Shown here: positions 1 to 5,954 of the stretch, in pieces
Position numbering within the stretch: the stretch's first letter is position 1
How the letters are laid out: every line of letters begins with the position of its first letter
Source of the DNA: Firmicutes bacterium CAG:882
Lineage (GTDB): Bacteria; Bacillota; Clostridia; Lachnospirales; Lachnospiraceae
Direction: 5' to 3'
Assembly (NCBI GenBank): GCA_000435595.1
Contig: FR895430.1
Location: forward strand, 1-25,391
DNA length: 25,391 nt
Notes under the pieces: model-generated
Told to the model about the DNA's origin: nothing
What the model saw: only the letters and a program-made list of their open reading frames with translations
Database searches by the model: none
Made by a program: the position numbers and the translations under genes

Positions 1-119
1 TACAGCTTCCTTCAGATTCCACCTCACGATAAACACCCTTGCTGTTCGGCTATACACTTCCCACTATCTGGGCGTGTTCGGGACTTGCACCCGTTAGAGC
101 GCGCCCATGGCGCGCAAAC
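1..119 (-). mobile_element. Group II intron, 5' part of domain I (class C-like), truncated by the window edge
   Basis: Read on the minus strand, this stretch carries the typical start of a bacterial group II intron RNA: a GGGTGCAAGTCCC stem-loop (about 92-80), an AGCAAGGGTGTT segment, and the hallmark GTGGAATCTGAAGGAAGC near 22-5. From memory, the order and spacing resemble the well studied Oceanobacillus iheyensis class C intron. The 5' end is placed at 119 (GTTTGCGCGCC), a slight departure from the usual GTGYG start, so the exact base is uncertain. The rest of the ribozyme and any reverse transcriptase would lie at lower coordinates outside the window. The intron begins two bases after the T-tract of the MerR gene terminator, which is the favoured target of class C introns. 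Confidence 0.8.
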
Positions 120-121
120 CC

Positions 122-148
122 AAAAAAGCCCCGGTACCCGCCGAGGCT
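122..148 (-). terminator. Rho-independent terminator of the MerR gene
   Basis: On the minus strand AGCCTCGG, a six-base loop CGGGTA, and CCGGGGCT form an eight-pair stem with one G-U pair, followed by a run of T. It begins 17 bases after the MerR stop codon. The group II intron starts immediately after its T-tract. Confidence 0.85.
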
Positions 149-164
149 CTTCCCACACTCCTTA

Positions 165-929
165 TTACATTCTCTCGCCTATATCTCCTCTCCCCTCCAC
201 CATCGCTTTTATCGCCTTTTCAACGAACACTGCCGTGCCCTCGCCTCCCGCTTTATCGATGCCGATGGTGAAATCTCCGCCGCCTGCATACATCGCAGCA
301 AGGCTTAACAGGATTTCATCGGTGCAGGTGTAGAGGTGCTCTGTGATGAAGTCTTGAAGCTTCGCAGCAAGCGAAAGTGCCTGCTCACTGTCGGGACTCT
401 GGTTTTTGATTTTGCCGAATTGCGCAAATATTTCCATCATCTGTGCGCTCAGCGCATGCTGTTCCGCCATGGTGCGTCCTGCCGATTTTTGTTCGTATTC
501 CCTGTATGCTTCCGTCTGTCCCCACGATGCCTTTGCCTGCCTTGCGTACTCATCAATTTTTTTTGTGTCGAATGCCTCGAAAGTCATATTTTTTACTCCC
601 ATTCCTTTTATTCCGCGTGCGAGGTCAATCAGATTTTGGATGTGCTCCTTGCGAAGTTCTAAGAGCTTTATCTGCTGCCCGAGAGCCTTGTTTCGGTCAA
701 AGTCGGAGCTGTTTAAAATATCCTTGATTTCCTTTAGTGAGAATTCAAGTTCCCTGAACAGTAAAATATGCTGCAAACGCTCAAGTGCCGACTCGTCGTA
801 CAGACGGTAGCCCGCGTCCGTCACCTTCGTGGCGGGCAGAAGCCCTATCTTGTCGTAATGATGGAGCGTGCGTATGCTCACTCCCGATATTTTGCTGACC
901 TCATGCACTGTCATCATACCGTTTTTCAT
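165..929 (-). CDS. MerR-family regulator with TipAS ligand-binding domain
   Basis: This is a 254-residue transcription regulator. Residues 6-75 form the MerR winged helix (VHEVSKISGVSIRTLHHYD, then GYRLYD), followed by a dimerisation helix to about 105. Residues about 115-245 match the TipAS domain (YTCTDEILLSLAAMY, GDFTIGIDKAGGEGTAVFVEKAI), which in TipAL and Mta-type proteins binds drugs or other small ligands. I start at the ATG at 929 because AAGGAGGC lies just upstream; the longer in-frame reading begins with GTG and has no such site. The family bends promoters with long spacers, and its own promoter has a 19-bp spacer with a dyad, so autoregulation is likely. The ligand is unknown and no obvious efflux gene is adjacent; the downstream side is the group II intron. 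Confidence 0.9.
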   Translation of the reverse strand: MKNGMMTVHEVSKISGVSIRTLHHYDKIGLLPATKVTDAGYRLYDESALERLQHILLFRELEFSLKEIKDILNSSDFDRNKALGQQIKLLELRKEHIQNLIDLARGIKGMGVKNMTFEAFDTKKIDEYARQAKASWGQTEAYREYEQKSAGRTMAEQHALSAQMMEIFAQFGKIKNQSPDSEQALSLAAKLQDFITEHLYTCTDEILLSLAAMYAGGGDFTIGIDKAGGEGTAVFVEKAIKAMVEGRGDIGERM

Positions 930-980
930 TTTGCCTCCTTTTCTTCGCACGTACTGATTTTCTTCCCACGCGTTAACCTC

Positions 981-1011
981 AGCATAGACTATTACATAAC
1001 GTCAGAGTCAA
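981..1011 (-). promoter_or_regulatory. MerR-type promoter with 19-bp spacer and operator dyad
   Basis: Minus strand: -35 TTGACT (1011-1006), 19-base spacer (1005-987), -10 TATGCT (986-981). An imperfect 23-bp dyad at 987-1009, with arms GACTCTGAC and GTAATAGTC, has 8 of 11 positions paired and fills the spacer. A 19-bp spacer with an internal dyad is the signature of promoters controlled by MerR-family activators. It lies 52 bp upstream of the MerR start, so autoregulation is the natural reading. Confidence 0.75.
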
Positions 1012-1077
1012 TATGGTTTTTCAAATATTTTTTCTTTTATTTATTACAGATTTTTAATTTTCCCTCACTCATTTTTA

Positions 1078-1377
1078 TTACTCATTCCCCTCCCAATACA
1101 CCTTATCCCGAAATCCGCCTCTCTTCTCCCTCTTTTTGTCGCGGACTTCAATAAGCTCATCGACGGAATGCCCGCGGGCTTCACAGATTGCAAGGAGCAC
1201 CTCGAGGACATCCGCTATCTCCTCGAGAGACTTGTCTGCCTGATATTCTGCCACCTCCTCGTTTAACTTTCGGTCGAGCTCCGATAAGTATTCCTCGTCG
1301 GACAAGGTTCTGACAATCGGCGTCATGCCGTCCGCAATTATTATCTGCGGGATTTTATCCCTCACAAGCTTTCCCAT
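1078..1377 (-). CDS. All-alpha NTP pyrophosphohydrolase (MazG-like, COG4997 type)
   Basis: This is a 99-residue protein opening with GKLVRDKIPQII, the hallmark of the small house-cleaning NTP pyrophosphohydrolases related to MazG and HisE. The metal-binding acidic residues are visible as NEEVAEY (E40, E41, E44) and LEEIADVLEV (E53, D56) on two helices. The family hydrolyses NTPs, often non-canonical ones, to NMP and pyrophosphate; the substrate here cannot be told. It starts three bases after the stop of the HNH endonuclease gene, and its ribosome binding site (GGAGGT) lies inside the end of that gene, so the two are co-transcribed and probably translationally coupled. It is not HisE, since no histidine genes are nearby. 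Confidence 0.85.
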   Translation of the reverse strand: MGKLVRDKIPQIIIADGMTPIVRTLSDEEYLSELDRKLNEEVAEYQADKSLEEIADVLEVLLAICEARGHSVDELIEVRDKKREKRGGFRDKVYWEGNE

Positions 1378-1380
1378 GAA

Positions 1381-2514
1381 TTATACCTCCGGTCGTTTTG
1401 TCCACTGCCTATAGCCCGCGTTCTGCGCCGACATGTACAGCGGCTCGATTATTTTATAAATTCCATCCGAATACTCCTGCTCCGACAATGCTTCGGTGTA
1501 CAAATCAAAGCGCGCCGCGGTATCGTTTAAATTACTGTTTAAGTACGAGTTCAGAAGCTTTGCGATTTGCGAATTTTCCTGCGCGATTCCGAGCGCGATG
1601 TGATGCTGGTGCGCCATCTTTTTCAGGTCAAAGTCCATATCCGGAAGGAAATTGCTCTTATTGATGTTCACCGACTTGAAGGTTGGCGTAAGGTTCCACA
1701 CCTCGTCGCTTGCGATGAACGACCATGGAATAAAGTGATCGATGTCCAAGCCGCCGAGCTGCTCAAAATTATCCATATTCAGAATTTTTCCCGTGTAGCA
1801 GTCGCAGAGCTCGGTTCTTCCGATGACGGCTCTCCAGAACTTCTTCGCCTCGGTGAGGTCTCTCTTTTTGGGCGGAGCAATTTTGTTCGGGATTCCCGGG
1901 ATTGTCGGATTTCTGCGCTGCAAATATTCAATCAGCTTGTACTTCACCCAGCCCTCCAAAATCTCGCGGTTTTCCGACAGATAGGCAAACCACTCGTCCT
2001 CAATGGTAATCTGAGTTCTGTACTGCATATACTCACTATAGTAGTATAACAGCTTCTTCTGTTGGTTGAGCTCCCTTATCCTGCCGGCACTCCCTGTCGG
2101 AATCTGCGCGATTGTCACATCGTGCAGAAAGCTTGACTGCAGACGGTATGGCACTTCAACTATCAGCTTGCTCTTGAGCTTTTTGATTTCACTTGCGTTG
2201 TATTCGAGAAGCATATTGTAAATCCTGTCCGTCTTTTCTGACGACTTGACGCCCGTCTGCTCAAAAATAATCTTCACAAGCTTTTCGAGGCTGTCGTTCG
2301 GTCCAAGGTTCAAGTGGTATTCGTTGACCATGTAGTATGCATCAGCCATCATCAGGCAGACCAGCTCGTTGTACGTCACGCACTGCTTTTCTTCCTTTAC
2401 CTTTGAAAGAATCGCCTTAAACCAGAAGAGCTTGTAGCACTCTGTCGTGTCCTTGAAGATTTGCTGTAAATCCTGAATATTCAGTTTTTCCGACTGCGGA
2501 AGATTTATGCCCAT
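1381..2514 (-). CDS. HNH endonuclease domain protein
   Basis: This is a 377-residue protein with a C-terminal HNH nuclease fold at about 235-295: CDCYTGKIL, then LDIDHFIPWSF with D259 and the general base H260, then N274 in WNLTP, and N283 to K286 in SVNINKSN. The N-terminal 220 residues are alpha-helical and unrecognised, with no membrane segment. The start at 2514 is supported by AGGGGGAAGG upstream. It is the first gene of a two-gene unit with the MazG-like pyrophosphohydrolase and is transcribed divergently from the HelD-like helicase. Stand-alone HNH proteins of this kind occur in phage defence, toxin and mobile contexts; the target is unknown. Confidence 0.85.
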   Translation of the reverse strand: MGINLPQSEKLNIQDLQQIFKDTTECYKLFWFKAILSKVKEEKQCVTYNELVCLMMADAYYMVNEYHLNLGPNDSLEKLVKIIFEQTGVKSSEKTDRIYNMLLEYNASEIKKLKSKLIVEVPYRLQSSFLHDVTIAQIPTGSAGRIRELNQQKKLLYYYSEYMQYRTQITIEDEWFAYLSENREILEGWVKYKLIEYLQRRNPTIPGIPNKIAPPKKRDLTEAKKFWRAVIGRTELCDCYTGKILNMDNFEQLGGLDIDHFIPWSFIASDEVWNLTPTFKSVNINKSNFLPDMDFDLKKMAHQHHIALGIAQENSQIAKLLNSYLNSNLNDTAARFDLYTEALSEQEYSDGIYKIIEPLYMSAQNAGYRQWTKRPEV

Positions 2515-2549
2515 AGCCTTCCCCCTGCAATATTTTTATTTTGCATTTT

Positions 2550-2700
2550 TATACCCCTGCATACTGCAAGCATTGCTTGCAGTATTGCCACCAATAAGTA
2601 GTTTGAAAATTTGTTTCAAACTTATACCCCTGCATACTGCAAGCATTGCTTGCAGTACTGCCTCCAATAAGTAGTTTGAAAGTTTTTCTTTCAAACTTAT
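2550..2700 (-). repeat. Two tandem copies of a ~73-75 bp two-hairpin repeat in the HNH gene leader
   Basis: Copies lie at about 2550-2622 and 2623-2700. Each holds CTGCAAGCATTGCTTGCAG, with nine-base arms around one T, and a second hairpin with GTTTGAAA and TTTCAAAC arms. The second hairpin differs between copies in a pairing-preserving way: copy 1 has an eight-pair core and copy 2 has nine (GTTTGAAAG, loop TTTTT, CTTTCAAAC). The repeats lie between the predicted HNH promoter and the HNH start codon, so they would form a structured 5' leader. They are too few and too self-complementary to be CRISPR. Confidence 0.85.
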
Positions 2701-2730
2701 ATTACTTTTCCCGTTTTTCCATATATTTCC

Positions 2731-2758
2731 ATTGTACCATATTCTCATCAAAAGTCTA
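2731..2758 (-). promoter_or_regulatory. Predicted promoter of the HNH-pyrophosphohydrolase unit
   Basis: Minus strand: -35 TAGACT (2758-2753), 16-base spacer, extended -10 TGG-TACAAT (TACAAT at 2736-2731). Transcription would begin near 2724 and give a leader of about 210 nt that includes both copies of the hairpin repeat. Confidence 0.55.
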
Positions 2759-2777
2759 TTTTAAATCTTCAATGATA

Positions 2778-2806
2778 TTTACGAACCCGCAAAACTGTAA
2801 TATAAT
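2778..2806 (+). promoter_or_regulatory. Predicted promoter of the HelD-like helicase gene
   Basis: -35-like TTTACG (2778-2783), 17-base spacer, perfect -10 TATAAT (2801-2806), about 40 bases upstream of the start codon. The ribosome binding site AAGGAGG at 2833-2839 is ideally placed. Confidence 0.65.
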
Positions 2807-2845
2807 GAATATTCACTCTATAATTAAAACCAAAGGAGGTGCTCC

Positions 2846-5800
2846 ATGTTTTCCCCTGACGACAACCAATTCGAACAGACTCATTTTGAGTCCATCCTCA
2901 AGCTGACCGCCGAAAATCTCGAAAAATACAAGGCGGATGAGAAGCGCTTATCGGACGAGCTGTACACATTGCTTGAAACCTACGGTGCCAAGGATGTAGA
3001 AGCCCTTTCAATGATTGACAACATACAGGTGCTCTACGAACGCGCACAGCGTGAGGCTGCACGAGCCGAGAAGGCAAGAAGCAAGCCATTCTTCGGACGG
3101 ATAGACCTGATAGACGAAAACCACGGCGGTGAGGAGACAATCTATATAGGAAAGGTCGGAATCAACCGCGACATCACCCATATCGAGGTTGTTGACTGGC
3201 GTGCACCGATTTCCAACTCCTACTACGAGAGCCACCTCGGAAAAATAAAATACTCCGTCCCGAATGAACGGGACTTTGAGATTGACCTTAAGAAGAAGCG
3301 GACCTATGAAATCAAGGATGATAAGCTGGCTTCTTTTTTTGACACCGATGTTGTCGCCAACGACGAGCTGCTCAACAAATATCTTTCCCAAAACAAAAAG
3401 GCGGTGCTCGGCGAGATAATCGCCACGATTCAGAAGGAGCAGAACGACATCATACGACAGTCGCCCTACAAGAGCATGATAGTTCAGGGTGCCGCGGGTT
3501 CAGGTAAAACGACGGTCGCGATGCACCGAATATCCTACATTCTCTACAATTACGAGAAGGATTTTAAGCCCGTCGATTTCTACATCGTCGGAAGCAACAG
3601 GATTCTGTTAAACTACATAACGAGCGTGCTTCCCGACCTTGATGTGAGCGGAGTCCGCCAGATGACAATGGAAGAACTCTTTGTCCGCCTTCTCTATGAG
3701 GACTGGAACTCAGACAGGCAGAGCATCGCCCCGCTTGCACAGGCTTCAAAGACCTTCCCCGAGGCGATGAAGCGAGGCACACTCGACTGGTTTTACGACC
3801 TTGAAGCCTTCTGCCTCGCCTATGAGCGCTCAACGATAAATACATCGGATGTCATATTAAAATCCAATGAGAATGTACTTCTTGAACATGATGTATGCGA
3901 GACACTTCTCACCTCCGATTCCATCGTCGCTTTTCTTAATGAGAATCCGCATATGTCAATTCAGTCGAAGATTAATCTGCTCAATAAACGCGTACTCTCG
4001 CGTCTTGAAAACGAGATTACCGGAAAAGAAATTCAATACACTGCCGATGAAAAAAAGGCTCTTGTCCGCTTCTACAGACAGTACTTCGGCGGCAAAAAAT
4101 GGAAAACTTCCATCTATGACATATACAAGGATTTCCTCTCCGCCCGGGAAAGACGATACAACACCGTATTTCCGTTTGACGAGAGCAGTCCTGATCTGTA
4201 CGACCTCGCCGCACTCGCCTATATCTACAAGCGCACCAAGGAGGATGACCCGATTATAGAGGCACGCCATGTCGTAATCGACGAGGCACAGGACTTCGGA
4301 ATGATGGCATACATGTCACTCCACTACTGCATGCGCGGCTGTACTTATACCATTATGGGCGATGTCGCACAGAACATCCACTACAACCACGGGCTTAATG
4401 ACTGGACGGAGCTTCGTGACAACTTCCTGACAGGAGAATTTGACTCGTTCAATCTCCTCAGAAAGAGCTACCGAAACACCGTGGAGATTTCTCACTTCGC
4501 GACGGACATATTAAGACACGGAAGCTTTGCAATATATCCTGTAGAGCCGATTATCAGGCACGGAAACGAAGTCACCGTTGCTCACTTTGAGGATTATGAA
4601 AAGCTTATAACGGCTGCCGCTGATAAGATAAATGAATGGAAAAAAACGGGCTATGAGACAATAGCCGTTATATGCCGCGATGATGCCACATCAAGAACGG
4701 TATCCGACAAGCTCTCGGCTTACACCGACATCAACGACTATGACGCGATGGAGTTTGACAACGGAACGATGGTTCTTCCAATCACCTACACGAAGGGCTT
4801 GGAATTTGACTGCTGCATACTCATGAACCCTGATGAGGAGGCCTACCCCGCATCGGATGCCAACGTAAAGCTCCTCTATGTGGCTGCCACAAGAGCGCTG
4901 CACGAGCTTGTCGTGTACCACACAGGTACAGTCACACCGCTTATCGGTGAGTCCGTGCCTGATACGGTAAGCAACACCGTTCTTGAAGCCGAAAACTCAC
5001 AGCCTAACAGAACACACAGAACCACAGCCTTCATAGGTCTGCCATCGACAACATCCGCTAAGACGGAGGCTTCTGCCACAGCACCTGCCAAGCAGACCGC
5101 GGGCAAGTACAAGGCTGAACCGCCGCGAAGGACAGCCTCTTACCCGGCGATGCCTTACAGGCAGCCGCCTGCTGCCCCGCAAAAAATAGTCGACCACAGC
5201 AACAAGATTATATGTCAGTCCGAGTACAGCTTCGGCTCGGTTCCTAAGACGGACGCGCTGAAGCAGAACCCGAAGCGCATGGCTGCCTATCCGTTCAGAA
5301 GCGTGCGCCGTGATGGCAATACCCTCATCTTAGACAGCATAAATGCCGTCCTCGAGCTCACGCCTTACGCCGCGAGCATGATACGCGTCTCCTACCACAA
5401 GGCGGGTAACACAATACCCGAGGCGAAATGTATTGAGCACAGAAACACCTTCGATAAGTGGAAGTTTAAGGACACCCCCGACACGGTGCTTCTCGCAACC
5501 TCGGCACTCTATCTTAGAATAGATAAAAAGAACGGACTTGTAACCTTCTGCGACAAGGACAAGAATGTCCTGCTCAGCGAAAAACAGCCGGGACACGTCC
5601 TTGAGAGCACTTCAGATAGAAGCTTATGCTTTTTCGACTTTGACAACGTACAGAAGCTATATGCTTTCGGCGCAAGCAACCGTGACCACCTTCCACTCAA
5701 CCGTGTTGCAAGATATATCTCCTTCGGAAAAGGCAGACTAAAAGCCCCGTGTGTCATATCTGATAAAGGTTGCGGACTGGCGATAAGCCACGACTCGACC

Positions 5801-5947
5801 GTACTCTTTAACAGCATTCCGACCTACGGAGCCTTTATAGCCCTCGGCGATGCCGAATATTTTGATTATTATTTCTTCACGGGAAACTCCGACGAGGAGC
5901 TTAGCATGAAGTATGACTGGATTCGAAGCAGAAGCAAGGGACAGTAA
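2846..5947 (+). CDS. HelD-like SF1 helicase fused to a GH31 N-terminal-like beta-sandwich
   Basis: This is a 1033-residue protein. Residues 1-690 are a UvrD/HelD-type superfamily 1 ATPase: an N-terminal coiled coil (15-80), Walker A GAAGSGKTT (215-223), DEAQD (479-483), motif III GDVAQN (505-510), SYRNT (541-545), motif V TYTKGLEFD (647-655) and motif VI YVAATRA (678-684). HelD proteins remove or recycle stalled RNA polymerase; this is the likely role. Residues about 700-790 are a low-complexity linker rich in T, A, P and K. Residues about 805-1030 resemble the N-terminal galactose-mutarotase-like domain of GH31 glycosidases (LRIDKKNGLVTFCDKDKNVL; KLYAFGASN; ISDKGCGLAISHDS; FDYYFFTGNSDEELSMKYDW). 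The catalytic barrel is absent. The stop is 7 bp from the convergent exporter gene. The fusion is read straight from one open frame; its function is unknown. Confidence 0.9.
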   Translation: MFSPDDNQFEQTHFESILKLTAENLEKYKADEKRLSDELYTLLETYGAKDVEALSMIDNIQVLYERAQREAARAEKARSKPFFGRIDLIDENHGGEETIYIGKVGINRDITHIEVVDWRAPISNSYYESHLGKIKYSVPNERDFEIDLKKKRTYEIKDDKLASFFDTDVVANDELLNKYLSQNKKAVLGEIIATIQKEQNDIIRQSPYKSMIVQGAAGSGKTTVAMHRISYILYNYEKDFKPVDFYIVGSNRILLNYITSVLPDLDVSGVRQMTMEELFVRLLYEDWNSDRQSIAPLAQASKTFPEAMKRGTLDWFYDLEAFCLAYERSTINTSDVILKSNENVLLEHDVCETLLTSDSIVAFLNENPHMSIQSKINLLNKRVLSRLENEITGKEIQYTADEKKALVRFYRQYFGGKKWKTSIYDIYKDFLSARERRYNTVFPFDESSPDLYDLAALAYIYKRTKEDDPIIEARHVVIDEAQDFGMMAYMSLHYCMRGCTYTIMGDVAQNIHYNHGLNDWTELRDNFLTGEFDSFNLLRKSYRNTVEISHFATDILRHGSFAIYPVEPIIRHGNEVTVAHFEDYEKLITAAADKINEWKKTGYETIAVICRDDATSRTVSDKLSAYTDINDYDAMEFDNGTMVLPITYTKGLEFDCCILMNPDEEAYPASDANVKLLYVAATRALHELVVYHTGTVTPLIGESVPDTVSNTVLEAENSQPNRTHRTTAFIGLPSTTSAKTEASATAPAKQTAGKYKAEPPRRTASYPAMPYRQPPAAPQKIVDHSNKIICQSEYSFGSVPKTDALKQNPKRMAAYPFRSVRRDGNTLILDSINAVLELTPYAASMIRVSYHKAGNTIPEAKCIEHRNTFDKWKFKDTPDTVLLATSALYLRIDKKNGLVTFCDKDKNVLLSEKQPGHVLESTSDRSLCFFDFDNVQKLYAFGASNRDHLPLNRVARYISFGKGRLKAPCVISDKGCGLAISHDSTVLFNSIPTYGAFIALGDAEYFDYYFFTGNSDEELSMKYDWIRSRSKGQ

Positions 5948-5954
5948 ACACACC

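Noticed and set aside
39..333. Two overlapping plus-strand open frames at the left edge.
   Set aside because: They lie on the complement of the group II intron and MerR gene end and have no ribosome binding site; the RNA signature explains the sequence.
1078..1377. HisE (histidine biosynthesis) for the pyrophosphohydrolase.
   Set aside because: The LVRDKIP opening belongs to the house-cleaning branch and no his genes are nearby.
2550..2700. Tandem repeats considered as a small CRISPR array.
   Set aside because: Only two contiguous copies with no spacers, each with long internal palindromes and no cas genes.
5200..5947. The GH31-like part as a separate pseudogene joined by a frameshift.
   Set aside because: The reading frame is continuous with the helicase through a plausible linker, with no internal start or ribosome binding site.
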